The notes: a model not told the origin generated them from the sequence alone. DNA of 39,027 nt from Pseudomonadota bacterium (GCA_023428645.1 JAEYXD010000045.1:1-39027); one strand, 5' to 3'. Counted from the stretch's first letter, positions 1 to 9,363 are shown. A program made the numbers and translations.

Positions 1-1315
1 CGAGCACTTCCAGGTATGCCGCGGCGCCGTTCTCGTAACGCAATTGAGCGAGTCGAGCGCGCTCGCGCTCTGCCGCCAGTGCCTGGCGTTGGATGTTCAC
101 CTGGTCGAGCAGCCACTGCTGTGCCGCAAGCGCATCGGCCACGTCGCGAAAGGCCGTTTGCACCGTGAGCTCGTAATTGGTGACGGCCAGATTCCGGCGC
201 ACATGCGCGAGGTCCAGATTGGAGCGCAAGCGGCCGCCGTTGAAGATCGGCAGGGAAATGGTTGGCGTGAACAACCAGCTGCGAGTGCCCGAGTCGAACA
301 GCCCGTCGAGCTCCGGGCTGGCGACGCCGTAGTTGCCGGTCAGCGAAATATTGGGAAAGAACGCCGCACGCGCCGCGCCGATGTTCGCATAGGCGGATTT
401 CAGTTGGTGCTCGGCCTCGAGGATATCGGGGCGCTGCGTCAACAGATCGGACGGCAGCCCGACGCGTAGATTACGCACGGGATCCGACGTATCGAACACG
501 TCCGTTTGCACCGGAAGATCGATCGGGGCGCCGACCAACAGCGTCAGCGCATTACTGTTCTCCGCGCGCGACTGCTCGAGCTGAGCGGCCAGCCCTTGTG
601 CTTGCCGGAGCAATGTCTCGGCTTGCGCCAGTTCCAGTTTCGAGCTTGAACCGACCTCGGCGCGCAGCCGGAAGATGCGAAAGCTCTCCTCCCGCGTCGC
701 GACCGATTGTCGCGCGAGCTCGATGCGTTGATCGAGCTCGCATTGCACGAGCCATGCGTCCGCGACTTGCGCCACGAGACTCACGAGCGCCGCCCGATGC
801 GCTGCTTCGGTGGCCAGGTAAGATTCCAGCGCGGCGATGTCGAGGCTGCGTACGCGGCCCCAGAAGTCCAGCTCCCATGCCGTCACGCCGACCGAGGCCT
901 GGTAGGCGCTGCTGACGTAAGAGAAGCCGACGAGGCTCACATCGCTCGGCGTACGGCTGCGATTGCCGGCCAGGACGACGTCGATGGTCGGGAAGCGGTC
1001 CGCACGCTGGATGCCGCGCAGTGCGCGCGCCTCGTCGACGCGCAGCACGGCCGAACGCAGGTCGCGATTGTTGCGCCACGCTTGTTCGATCAAAGCCTGC
1101 AACGCTGGATCCACGAAGATGTCGCGCCAGTCGAGGGATGCCACGACGGCCGGCACGCTGCGCGTATCGGTCGGGTATTGGTCCGCGACCGGTGAGGGCG
1201 GGGCTCGATATTCAGGCGCGAGCGAGACGCATGCGCTCACAGCGAAGGCAACGACGAGCACTGCAAGAACACGCGCGCCGATCATCCATTCATTCCATCT
1301 TGTGCGAACCAGCAT
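1..1315 (-). CDS. RND efflux outer-membrane factor lipoprotein (OprM/NodT family), 3' end outside the window
   Basis: Reading the minus strand from ATG at 1315 gives 438 codons open to the window edge, so the C-terminus is missing. The N-terminus is a lipoprotein signal: a hydrophobic stretch ends in AVSAC at about residues 26-30, whose Cys would be lipidated. The body has the OprM/NodT pattern: an early 'WRDIFVDPALQALIEQA' block, helices rich in R/E/A, 'ELDFWGRVRSL' near the middle, and later 'LRVGLPSDLLTQRPDI' and 'FFPNISLTGNYG'. These are hallmarks of the trimeric outer-membrane channel of RND and related tripartite exporters. A second start at 1285 sits 10 codons downstream and also gives a plausible signal peptide; no strong ribosome site decides between them. 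The inner-membrane pump and adaptor genes are not in view and may lie beyond position 1. Family assignment is firm; exported substrate unknown. Confidence 0.88.
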   Translation of the reverse strand, partial: MLVRTRWNEWMIGARVLAVLVVAFAVSACVSLAPEYRAPPSPVADQYPTDTRSVPAVVASLDWRDIFVDPALQALIEQAWRNNRDLRSAVLRVDEARALRGIQRADRFPTIDVVLAGNRSRTPSDVSLVGFSYVSSAYQASVGVTAWELDFWGRVRSLDIAALESYLATEAAHRAALVSLVAQVADAWLVQCELDQRIELARQSVATREESFRIFRLRAEVGSSSKLELAQAETLLRQAQGLAAQLEQSRAENSNALTLLVGAPIDLPVQTDVFDTSDPVRNLRVGLPSDLLTQRPDILEAEHQLKSAYANIGAARAAFFPNISLTGNYGVASPELDGLFDSGTRSWLFTPTISLPIFNGGRLRSNLDLAHVRRNLAVTNYELTVQTAFRDVADALAAQQWLLDQVNIQRQALAAERERARLAQLRYENGAAAYLEVL

Positions 1316-1538
1316 GACCGTATTGCGCAGTATCGCTTCGGCATCGGCGCCCGAGTCGAGTACACGAAAGTGCCATCGCCAGCCGCGTATGGACCGAATG
1401 GACGCGGCGGAATCTGCAGCAGCAAGAGCGAGCGAATGCTGAGAGTTCCCGCGAGCGCGGATGCTGCGTCGCGGCCGCGCACGCAACCGATCACCGTTCG
1501 TGTTCATTGCTCACGGTACGGACTGATAGAGGCCGATC

Positions 1539-4500
1539 ATGAGTTCCCCTGCGCCTTCGGTCATCAGGATTTCGCCACGCGATTTCGACGGCGCGCTGTT
1601 CGACATGGATGGCGTGCTGACGCAAACGGAAACGCTGCACGCGGCGGCGTGGAAGGAATTGTTCGATGACTTTCTGCGGCAGCGCGCCGCGGCGAGCGGG
1701 GAGCCCTTCGTCGGCTTCGACGTCAAGAACGACTATCGACAGTATGTCGACGGCAAATCCCGCTACGACGGTGTGGTGTCGTTCCTCGCATCGCGCGGGA
1801 TTCATCTGCCATGGGGCTCTGCCGAGGACGGACCCGCTGCGCTCACCGTCTACGGGCTCGGCGCGCGGAAAGATGAAAGCTTCATGCGCCAGCTGCAGCA
1901 GAACGGCGCGAGAACGTATGCGTCGGCCGTGGCTTTCGCACGCGACCTTCATGCGCAGGGAGTTCATACCGCGGTCGTGAGTTCCAGTATTCATTGTGCT
2001 CAGGTGTTGGAGGCGGCCGGCATCACGGAGCTGTTCGATGAGCGCATCGATGGCGCCGACATCCGTCGTTTGGGCCTGCGCGGCAAGCCGGCGCCGGACG
2101 CGTTCATCGAGGCGGCCCGCCGCATGAAGGTCGATCGACGGCGATGCATCGTCATCGAGGATGCGATCGCGGGCGTCGAGGCCGGTCGTGCTGGAGAGTT
2201 CGGGCTGGTCATTGGCGTCGATCGGCTCGGCCAATCCGCGGAGCTGCGTAGTGCCGGCGCACGTCTCGTCGTGAAGGACCTGCGCGAAATCGAGGTCGCC
2301 CTGGACCCCGCATCGGTCTGGTCGCTGACGTTCGAAGGGTTCGACCCGAACACGGAAGGACGTCGCGAAGCGCTATGCACGCTCGGCAACGGCTACTTCG
2401 AAACCCGCGGTGCGCTGCCGTGGGCGCGCGCCGACGGCATTCACTATCCCGGGACTTATCTCGCGGGAGGCTACAACCGGCTGCGCACGGAGGTTGCCTC
2501 GCGCTTGGTCGAGAACGAAGACCTCGTGAATCTTCCCAACTGGCTCGCGCTCGATTTTCGAATCGAGGATGAAGAGTGGTTCGACATGCGTTCGGTGCGG
2601 ATCAACGCCTACCGCCAGGAGCTGGATGTGCGGCGTGGACTGCTGCTGCGCACCTTGTCGTTCGAGGATCGCGTCGGGCGAGTCACGGAGCTGACCGAGC
2701 GTCGCTTCGTCTCCATGCAGGATATGCATCTGGGCGCGATCGAGCTGACGTTGACCGCGCAGAACTGGTCGGGACGCGTCACGATTCGTTCGGCGCTCGA
2801 TGGACGCATCGTGAATGCGGGCGCCAAGCTCTATCGCCAGTTCAATAGCCGACATCTTCGTCCGCTGGGCAGTGCGGCGCTCGGCGCGGATGGCTTGCTG
2901 CTGAAAACCCGCACTTCGCAATCCGATCTGCGCCTCGCGCAGGCGGCATGCACTCGTGCGTACCGAGAGGGCGAAGTCGTGTCAGCGCAGCGGCGTCTGG
3001 TCGAAGAGAGTGGCTACGTTGCGCACGAGTTCACGACCGAGCTCGAGGCCGGGGCCGCGCTGGTGATCGAGAAGCTCGCGTTCCTATACACCTCGCGGGA
3101 TCGAGCCATTTCGGAAGCGTCCGACGCGGCCAGCAGGGCGTTCGAGCGCGCGCCGCGCTTCGAGGCTGCGCTGGCTGAACATGTGATCGCCTGGAGTTAC
3201 CTCTGGCGGCGCTTCGATGTGCATCTGGAGTTGCTGTCGCGGCCGTTCACGCTCAATGTTCCGCTGCTGTTGCGGCTCAACATGCTGCACTTGCTGCAGG
3301 CCGTTTCATTCAATTCGGTCGGGCTCGACATCGGCGTCCCGGCGCGGGCCTGGACCGGAGAAGCGTATCAAGGTCACGTCTTCTGGGATGAACTCTTCAT
3401 ATTTCCCTCGCTCAACTACCGCGCGCCGGAGATTACCCGATCGTTGCTCAAGTACCGCTTCCGCCGGCTCGACCAGGCTCGCGCCGCGGCGCAAGCCGCC
3501 GGACTGCAGGGAGCGATGTTCCCCTGGCAGAGCGGGAGCGATGGCCGCGAGGAAACGCAGCAGGTCAACTTCAACGATCGCTCGCAGCGATGGGTCCCCG
3601 ACAACTCGTTCCGCCAGCGGCACGTGGGCAGCGCCATTGCCTTCAACGTATGGCAGTACTTCCAGGTGACTCACGATGTCGAGTTCATGCAGTTCTATGG
3701 CGCCGAGCTCATTCTGGAAATCGCGCGCTTCTGGTCCAGTCTCGCCGTCTACGACGAGCGGCGGCAGCGCTACGAGATCCGCGGCGTCATGGGTCCCGAT
3801 GAATTTCACGAGGCCTACCCGGGCGCCGCCACGTACGGCATCGACAACAACGCCTACACGAACGTCATGGCCGTATGGGTGCTGATGCGTGCCTTGGAGG
3901 TGCTGGACGTTCTCTCCGAGCTGCGGCGCGTCGAGCTGCTGCGCAAGCTCAGGATCTCATCGCTGGAGCGTGACCGGTGGGCGCATATCACGACGCGCAT
4001 GTTCGTGCCATTTCACGACGGCTGCATCATCAGTCAGTTCGAAGGCTATGAGAAGTTGCTGGAGTTCGACTGGGACCAGTATCGGTCGCGCTACGGCAAC
4101 ATTCAGCGGCTCGATCTCATCCTCGAGGCGGAGAACGACAGCACGAACCGCTACAAGCTCTCGAAACAAGCGGACACGCTCATGTTGTTCTATCTGTTCT
4201 CCACGCAGGAGCTGCAAACCATCCTCAATCGGCTCGGCTATCCGTTCGAGCCCGGGTGGATTCCCGTGAACGTCGATTATTACAACCGGCGCTCGACGCA
4301 CGGCTCGACGCTGTCGCGCGTCGTGCACGCGTGGGTGTTGGCGCGCTCCGACGGTCATGGAGCCATGGCCTATTTCGCGGAGGCGCTGCAGAGCGATGTC
4401 AACGATATCCAGCAGGGTTCGACGGCCGAGGGCATCCATCTGGGGGCGATGGCCGGCACGGTCGACTTGATCCAGCGAGCGACGACCGGCCTCGAAGTGA

Positions 4501-4715
4501 GAGGCGACGTGCTGCGCTTCAATCCGCAGATGCCCGTCGAACTGAAGCTCGACATGCGCATTCGCTATCGGGGCCACGCGCTCGAGCTGAGCGTGACGCG
4601 AGACACGCTCATCGTACGCGGCGGCGAACAGGGCGCGGCGCCGATCAAGCTGGAAGTGAAAGGGCAGGTGTATGACTTCAGCTGGGGCGACACGCGCAGC
4701 TTCGCGCTGACATGA
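1539..4715 (+). CDS. Bifunctional HAD beta-phosphoglucomutase / GH65 disaccharide phosphorylase fusion
   Basis: A 1058-residue cytosolic protein with two enzymes in one chain. Residues about 15-250 are a HAD phosphatase/mutase: FDMDGVL puts the nucleophile pair at D22 and D24, and 'VIEDAIAGVEAG' near residue 205 is the acidic Mg motif. This is the beta-phosphoglucomutase subgroup. Residues about 260-1050 are glycoside hydrolase family 65: 'EGRREALCTLGNGYFETRG', 'FWDELFIFP', 'GVMGPDEFHE' with E755 as likely catalytic acid, 'KQADTLMLFYLF', and 'HGSTLSRVVHAW'. GH65 enzymes phosphorolyse alpha-glucosides (trehalose, maltose, kojibiose) to beta-glucose 1-phosphate, which the HAD half would turn into glucose 6-phosphate. 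The fusion therefore couples two consecutive steps. AGAGG about 7 bases before the ATG supports the start. Disaccharide specificity cannot be assigned. The gene is followed by a GH3 gene on the same strand. Confidence 0.92.
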   Translation: MSSPAPSVIRISPRDFDGALFDMDGVLTQTETLHAAAWKELFDDFLRQRAAASGEPFVGFDVKNDYRQYVDGKSRYDGVVSFLASRGIHLPWGSAEDGPAALTVYGLGARKDESFMRQLQQNGARTYASAVAFARDLHAQGVHTAVVSSSIHCAQVLEAAGITELFDERIDGADIRRLGLRGKPAPDAFIEAARRMKVDRRRCIVIEDAIAGVEAGRAGEFGLVIGVDRLGQSAELRSAGARLVVKDLREIEVALDPASVWSLTFEGFDPNTEGRREALCTLGNGYFETRGALPWARADGIHYPGTYLAGGYNRLRTEVASRLVENEDLVNLPNWLALDFRIEDEEWFDMRSVRINAYRQELDVRRGLLLRTLSFEDRVGRVTELTERRFVSMQDMHLGAIELTLTAQNWSGRVTIRSALDGRIVNAGAKLYRQFNSRHLRPLGSAALGADGLLLKTRTSQSDLRLAQAACTRAYREGEVVSAQRRLVEESGYVAHEFTTELEAGAALVIEKLAFLYTSRDRAISEASDAASRAFERAPRFEAALAEHVIAWSYLWRRFDVHLELLSRPFTLNVPLLLRLNMLHLLQAVSFNSVGLDIGVPARAWTGEAYQGHVFWDELFIFPSLNYRAPEITRSLLKYRFRRLDQARAAAQAAGLQGAMFPWQSGSDGREETQQVNFNDRSQRWVPDNSFRQRHVGSAIAFNVWQYFQVTHDVEFMQFYGAELILEIARFWSSLAVYDERRQRYEIRGVMGPDEFHEAYPGAATYGIDNNAYTNVMAVWVLMRALEVLDVLSELRRVELLRKLRISSLERDRWAHITTRMFVPFHDGCIISQFEGYEKLLEFDWDQYRSRYGNIQRLDLILEAENDSTNRYKLSKQADTLMLFYLFSTQELQTILNRLGYPFEPGWIPVNVDYYNRRSTHGSTLSRVVHAWVLARSDGHGAMAYFAEALQSDVNDIQQGSTAEGIHLGAMAGTVDLIQRATTGLEVRGDVLRFNPQMPVELKLDMRIRYRGHALELSVTRDTLIVRGGEQGAAPIKLEVKGQVYDFSWGDTRSFALT

Positions 4716-4891
4716 GCGTGAGGTCCACGTCGCCGTACCCGCGCTCAAGTCCGCGCCTCGCCCAAATCTGATTTGTATGAGTATTGACTGGCGCTTTCCG
4801 GCGGTGCTAACAAGGCGCACACAGTTGGCGTGAGCAGCGCTTCAGGCGCTCGCGCGACTTAAGTTGGCAAAGATCGCTCGCGAGGCCGGTC

Positions 4892-7570
4892 ATGCGGAAG
4901 GTCCGAAAGTTGTGGGTGACCGTATGCGTAGCCGTCGCGGCAGGCATCGGGACGGCGGCAAGCAATGCGGATGCACCGTCGCTCCGCGAACAGGCCGACG
5001 CCAAGGCCAAGGCGCTCGTAGCCGAGCTGACGCTGAGCGAGAAAGTGGAGCAGTTGCTCAACACGGCGCCTGCGATTCCGCGCCTGAATATCCCGGCGTA
5101 CAACTGGTGGACCGAATCGCTGCATGGCGCGCTCGGTCCGGTTCCGACCACGAATTTTCCCGAGCCGATCGGGCTCGCGGCTGCGTTCGACGAAGCGCTG
5201 GTGAGAGACGTCGCCGGCGCGATCAGTGTCGAAGTGCGCGCGCTCCATGCGCTCGGGCGCGCGACCGGGCGGCTCGGGCGCATCGGAACGGGACTCAACA
5301 CGTGGTCGCCCAATATCAACATCTTTCGCGATCCACGCTGGGGCCGCGGGCAGGAAACGTACGGCGAGGATCCGTTCCTCACGTCGCGCTTGGGGGTCGC
5401 GTACGTGCATGGGATGCAGGGCCCCGATTCGGAGCGTCCCCATGTGATCGCGTCGCCCAAGCACTTCGCGGTGCATAGCGGTCCCGAGTCGACGCGGCAC
5501 GCGGCGAACGTGTTCGTCACGCCGCACGATCTCGAGGACACCTATCTCCCCGCGTTTCGCGCCGCCATCGTCGAAGGCAGGGCCGGGTCGATCATGTGCG
5601 CCTACAACCGCGTCAACGGCGAGCCCGCGTGCGTGAGCGATCTGCTGCTGCGACGGCGTTTGCGCGATGCCTGGCGCTTCGACGGCTACGTCGTTTCCGA
5701 CTGCGATGCCGTCAGGGATGTGAGCGCCCATCACAAGTTCGCACCCGACGAAGTCGCAGCCGCGGCCGCTGCGCTCAAGGCAGGGGTCGACAACGAATGC
5801 AACACGGCCACGCTGTTCGATGTCGGCGGGCTGAGCGATCGCTATCAGCAGGCGTACGCGCGCGGCCTGATCAGCATGAACGACATCGATCAGGCGCTGG
5901 TGCGATTGTTCTCGGCCCGCTTTCGGAACGGCGATCTGCCGGGGCTCGTGGGGAGCCCGGCCCTCAATCCAGCGCCCGCGTCGGTCGCAACGCCGGCGCA
6001 CGAGGCGCTCGCATTGAAGAGCGCCGAGAAGAGCCTGGTGCTGCTCAAGAACGAAGGTGTCCTGCCTCTGCATGAAACCGCGCGGATCGTGCTGGTCGGG
6101 CCGCACGCCGATGCAACGCGCGTGCTGCGGGGCAATTACTCCTCGCCGTTGTCGAGCCCGCCCGTCTCGCTACTCGACGGGTTGCGCAGCGCGCTGCCGA
6201 AAGCAACCGTGACGCTCGTGCCGTGGTCCGCGTCGATTACCGATGGCGATCCGTTGCCGACGTCCGTGCTCCGCACGCCAGACGACAAGCCTGGCCTGCT
6301 CGCGCAGTACTACGATGCCGCCGCAGCGCTGCCCAAGCGCTACGCGACGCATGCGGACTATTCGCAACATGCGCTGGGGTTGAAGTTCAACAGCACACCG
6401 ACGGTCACTCGCATCGAGCCAGGTATCGCGGTGCGCGGTCAGGAGTTTGCGCGACTGTCGGACTACTACCGCGTCGTGTGGACGGGCTTTCTCGTGCCGC
6501 AAGAGAGCGGCACCTACCGGATCGGCCTCGGTGGTCCGAATGCCGAACTGATGCTGGACGGCAAGGTGCTCGCGCAGCACCGCAATGAACCCTGGGGGAC
6601 GCGCTCGGAGATGACGACGCTCGAGCTCGAGAAGGGGCGGCGATATCCGCTTCGAGTGACGACCGACGCGCTGTTGCTCGCGGGTGTCGAGGTATTGTGG
6701 AAGCGCATTTCCACGGCGCCCGAGGCGGCGCTGCGCAGCGCGGCCGACGCAGCGGACGTGATCGTCGTCGCGGTGGGCTTGAATGCGGATCTCGAGGGCG
6801 AGGAGATGAAGGTCGAGCTCGAGGGTTTCGCGGGCGGTGACAAGACTTCGATCGTTCTGCCCGCCGAGCAGCGTCGGCTGCTCGAACAGGTACGCGCAAC
6901 CGGCAAGCCGTCGATCGTGGTGCTGATGAACGGCAGCACGCTCGATCTGTCCTTCGCGAAGGAGCACGCCTCGGCCATCATCGAAGCGTGGTACCCGGGG
7001 CAAGCGGGCGGACGCGCGATCGGTCATGTCATCGCGGGGAAGGTCAATCCGGCCGGCCGCCTGCCGCTGACGTTCTATCGCAGCGTCGCGGATTTGCCGC
7101 CGTTCGAGAGTTACTCGATGCAAGGCCGCACCTACCGCTATTTCGACGGCGCTGTCGTCTATCCGTTCGGCCATGGCTTGAGCTATTCGAGCTTCGCGTA
7201 CGGACCCGTTACGATCGAGCCCGTCGACGGTGCGGTGGAGAATGGCCTGCGCGTCACGGCGTCCGTTCGGAATACGAGCGATCGCGCCGGCGAGGAAGTG
7301 GCGCAGCTGTATCTCGATCCGCCTGAGTTCGAAGGCGCGCCGCGCCTTGCGTTACGCGGCTTTCAGCGCTTCGAGCTGCAACCGGGCGAGCAGCGCACCG
7401 TGAGATTCGACCTGTCACCGCGTGATCTGAGTTTCGTGACCCGCGACGGCCTGCGCCAGATTTTTAGCGGCGAACATCGTGTGAGCGTCGGATCGGGGCA
7501 GCCGGGAACCGGTGTGCCGGTGCAGTCGAGCACGTTCACGACCCGGCGTGAAGTCGAGATGCCTTGGTGA
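4892..7570 (+). CDS. Exported GH3 beta-glycosidase (beta-xylosidase/beta-glucosidase type) with inserted PA14 domain
   Basis: An 892-residue protein with a signal peptide (basic N-terminus, hydrophobic core, AxA-like end near residues 23-27), so it is probably periplasmic or secreted. The N-terminal GH3 barrel carries 'NWWTESLHG' and 'GYVVSDCDAV', with nucleophile D270; the WWTESLHG and SDCDA forms are commonest in beta-xylosidase-type GH3 enzymes. The C-terminal GH3 sandwich begins near residue 370 ('KSLVLLKNEGVLPL'). It is interrupted at about 466-606 by a PA14 carbohydrate-binding domain ('GLLAQYYD', 'WTGFLVPQESGTYRIGL'), then resumes with the acidic 'DLEGEEMKVELEG' region expected to carry the acid/base Glu. 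A fibronectin-like domain ('GEEVAQLYL') ends the chain. GAGG at 4882-4885 precedes the ATG. The only promoter hint upstream is TTGACT at 4784-4789, with no good -10. With the phosphorylase before it, it suggests plant or fungal oligosaccharide use. Confidence 0.92.
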   Translation: MRKVRKLWVTVCVAVAAGIGTAASNADAPSLREQADAKAKALVAELTLSEKVEQLLNTAPAIPRLNIPAYNWWTESLHGALGPVPTTNFPEPIGLAAAFDEALVRDVAGAISVEVRALHALGRATGRLGRIGTGLNTWSPNINIFRDPRWGRGQETYGEDPFLTSRLGVAYVHGMQGPDSERPHVIASPKHFAVHSGPESTRHAANVFVTPHDLEDTYLPAFRAAIVEGRAGSIMCAYNRVNGEPACVSDLLLRRRLRDAWRFDGYVVSDCDAVRDVSAHHKFAPDEVAAAAAALKAGVDNECNTATLFDVGGLSDRYQQAYARGLISMNDIDQALVRLFSARFRNGDLPGLVGSPALNPAPASVATPAHEALALKSAEKSLVLLKNEGVLPLHETARIVLVGPHADATRVLRGNYSSPLSSPPVSLLDGLRSALPKATVTLVPWSASITDGDPLPTSVLRTPDDKPGLLAQYYDAAAALPKRYATHADYSQHALGLKFNSTPTVTRIEPGIAVRGQEFARLSDYYRVVWTGFLVPQESGTYRIGLGGPNAELMLDGKVLAQHRNEPWGTRSEMTTLELEKGRRYPLRVTTDALLLAGVEVLWKRISTAPEAALRSAADAADVIVVAVGLNADLEGEEMKVELEGFAGGDKTSIVLPAEQRRLLEQVRATGKPSIVVLMNGSTLDLSFAKEHASAIIEAWYPGQAGGRAIGHVIAGKVNPAGRLPLTFYRSVADLPPFESYSMQGRTYRYFDGAVVYPFGHGLSYSSFAYGPVTIEPVDGAVENGLRVTASVRNTSDRAGEEVAQLYLDPPEFEGAPRLALRGFQRFELQPGEQRTVRFDLSPRDLSFVTRDGLRQIFSGEHRVSVGSGQPGTGVPVQSSTFTTRREVEMPW

Positions 7571-7628
7571 TTAAAGTTTTGTGAGATGGAACATCGCATC
7601 TCGGTCAGTGCGGGTCGAGTATCAGCGC

Positions 7629-8228
7629 ATGTTTACGGAAGCATCCAATACGCGTGACCGAGTGTTCGTGGTGCTGGTCACTCTCGCCGTATTCGCCGGT
7701 CTCGCGTGGGTCAGAATGCATGCGAACGTGCAGAGCTCGGAATCGCGCGAAGCGGAGAATGTGCCGCTCATCGAACAGCCACTGCTGGAACCCGTTCCGG
7801 ACCAACCCGCTCCGGTTCTTGACGCGCGTCCGAGCGAGAGAATCGTTCCCGTGGATGCGATCGCGACAATTTACGAGTGCGAGCAGGACGGACACCGGAT
7901 CCTGAGCGATCAGCCGTGTGGAGCCGCGGCCACCGTCCGAACGATTCGACAGCCCAATCTCATGGACGCACAAGACACGAGCCGCTTGTATGAGACAAAG
8001 TCTCGGCGCGTCGCGCCGACAACCGGGGCGACTCGGCCCCTTCGGACGGAAGGTGGCACTGTCGCACGGTGCGCGCAAATCGACCAAGAGGTCGACGCGA
8101 TCAATGCGAGCCTCCGCCAAGGATATCGGCGTGCCGAAGGGCGACGTCAGCGATTGCGGGATTTGAGCGCCGAGCGTTGGGACCTCGAGTGCAGGTTCTT
8201 GAAGACGCCATCGAGCTCGCGCAGGTAA
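7629..8228 (+). CDS. Membrane-anchored DUF4124-like protein of unknown function
   Basis: A 199-residue protein from ATG 7629. A hydrophobic segment at about residues 12-27 follows a short basic N-terminus and should act as a signal anchor. The centre has the DUF4124 pattern, 'IATIYECEQDG' then 'ILSDQPCGA', with two Cys that could pair in the periplasm. The C-terminal third ('ASLRQGYRRAEGRRQRLRDL') is charged and probably helical, with two further Cys. This architecture is frequent in proteobacterial envelope proteins, but no biochemical role is established. An in-frame start at 7581 would add 16 residues before the anchor; neither start has a convincing ribosome site, and I prefer 7629 because the anchor is then N-terminal. 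It lies 58 bases after the GH3 gene and may be co-transcribed. Confidence 0.7.
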   Translation: MFTEASNTRDRVFVVLVTLAVFAGLAWVRMHANVQSSESREAENVPLIEQPLLEPVPDQPAPVLDARPSERIVPVDAIATIYECEQDGHRILSDQPCGAAATVRTIRQPNLMDAQDTSRLYETKSRRVAPTTGATRPLRTEGGTVARCAQIDQEVDAINASLRQGYRRAEGRRQRLRDLSAERWDLECRFLKTPSSSRR

Positions 8229-8268
8229 GGATGGGGGCTCAGCGATGGAGGCGCTGCATCCCTGAGTA

Positions 8269-8290
8269 GGCGAGGGGGCACCTCCTCGCC
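8269..8290 (+). terminator. Hairpin after the DUF4124-like gene
   Basis: GGCGAGG (8269-8275) pairs with CCTCGCC (8284-8290) around an 8-base loop, about 40 bases after the stop of the preceding gene. There is no clear T-run, so intrinsic termination is only probable. It would separate the sugar cluster from the hydrolase gene at 8386. Confidence 0.45.
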
Positions 8291-8385
8291 GTGTCTTGAT
8301 CGTTCAACTGGCGTCCGGTTCGTACACGAATTGCCGTTGCCGCCGGGGCAGCATGGTCTCGTCTCAGCAACCAAGGTGGACGAGC

Positions 8386-9321
8386 ATGAACGAAACCATC
8401 CGCAACTCGGCGCTGGGTCTCGCCGCCGCATTGTCAGTCGCGGCAGGCAGCACCACAGCCGCTGCTTCCGATCGCCGCATCGAGCGCACCGCCCAGTACA
8501 TCACGACGCGTGATGGCGTACTGCTCTATTACAAGGATTGGGGGCCCCGCAACGGCCCCGTCGTCACGTTCAGCCACGGTTGGCCGCTCAGCTCGGATAG
8601 CTGGGAAGCGCAGATGATCTTTCTCGCGGAGAAGGGCTATCGCGTGGTGGCGCACGATCGTCGCGGCCATGGTCGTTCGAGCCAGCCGTGGGAAGGCAAC
8701 GACATGGATCACTATGCCGACGATCTCGCGACGGTGATCGCGGCGCTCGACCTGCGCGATGTGACGCTCGTCGGCTTCTCTACCGGCGGCGGGGAAGTGG
8801 CGCGCTACATCGGTCGACATGGGACGAGTCGTGTCAAGAAAGCCGCGCTCATCGGTGCGGTGACGCCGCTCATGGTGAAGCGGCCCGACAATCCAACCGG
8901 CGTGCCGATCGAAGTGTTCGACGGCTTTCGCAAGTCGTCGATCGACAACCGCTCGCAGCTCTATCTCGACATCGCATCCGGACCGTTCTTCGGCTTCAAT
9001 CGACCCGGCGCGAAAGTGTCGCAAGGCTGGATCAACTCCTTCTGGAGCCAGGGCATGCAGGCCGGACATAAGAACACCTTCGAGTCCATCAAAGCATTCT
9101 CGGAGACCGATTTCCGCGAGGACCTGAAGAAGTTCGACGTGCCGACGCTCATCGTGCACGGCGACGACGACCAGGTCGTGCCCGTCGACAACAGCGCGCG
9201 TGCCGCGCACAAGATGATCAAGGGCAGCACGCTCGTTCTATATAAAGGTGCTCCGCACGGCATCACGGATACACACAAGGAACAGCTGAATGCGGATCTC
9301 TTGAAGTTCCTGCGCGAGTAA
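8386..9321 (+). CDS. Exported alpha/beta hydrolase (non-haem chloroperoxidase/arylesterase-like)
   Basis: A 311-residue protein from ATG 8386. The start is chosen because AAGG at 8373-8376 lies 9 bases upstream and because the protein then begins with a clean signal peptide (hydrophobic core 'ALGLAAALSVAAG', cleavage near an Ala-rich 'TTAAA'). The frame is open back to 8296, but that extension is basic and Cys-rich and looks non-coding. The mature part is a canonical alpha/beta hydrolase: 'FSHGWPL' oxyanion region, 'AHDRRGHGRS', nucleophile elbow GFSTGG with S132, acid in 'HGDDDQVVP' and His in 'APHGIT'. This is the cofactor-free haloperoxidase/esterase subgroup. Its members are usually cytosolic, so a predicted export signal is notable. 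Substrate unknown. It is a single-gene unit between two hairpins, converging on the tpsA gene. Confidence 0.88.
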   Translation: MNETIRNSALGLAAALSVAAGSTTAAASDRRIERTAQYITTRDGVLLYYKDWGPRNGPVVTFSHGWPLSSDSWEAQMIFLAEKGYRVVAHDRRGHGRSSQPWEGNDMDHYADDLATVIAALDLRDVTLVGFSTGGGEVARYIGRHGTSRVKKAALIGAVTPLMVKRPDNPTGVPIEVFDGFRKSSIDNRSQLYLDIASGPFFGFNRPGAKVSQGWINSFWSQGMQAGHKNTFESIKAFSETDFREDLKKFDVPTLIVHGDDDQVVPVDNSARAAHKMIKGSTLVLYKGAPHGITDTHKEQLNADLLKFLRE

Positions 9322-9338
9322 TCGCGCCGGAGCCCAGT

Positions 9339-9363
9339 ACGCCCCCTCGAGGTGAGGGGGCGT
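9339..9363. terminator. Bidirectional terminator between the hydrolase and tpsA
   Basis: ACGCCCCCTC (9339-9348) and GAGGGGGCGT (9354-9363) form a perfect 10-bp stem with a 5-base loop, placed 18 bases after the hydrolase stop and 10 bases beyond the tpsA stop. The symmetric stem between convergent genes fits termination from both sides. T-runs are weak. Confidence 0.65.

Noticed and set aside
552..1079. A 175-codon minus-strand frame inside the outer-membrane factor gene
   Set aside because: It is a shifted frame of the lipoprotein gene; the other minus-strand frame carries the OprM/NodT motifs and a lipobox continuously from 1315 to the window edge.
4784..4813. Promoter-like TTGACT upstream of the GH3 gene
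   Set aside because: The -35 match is good, but no sequence at 16-18 bases spacing resembles a -10 box.
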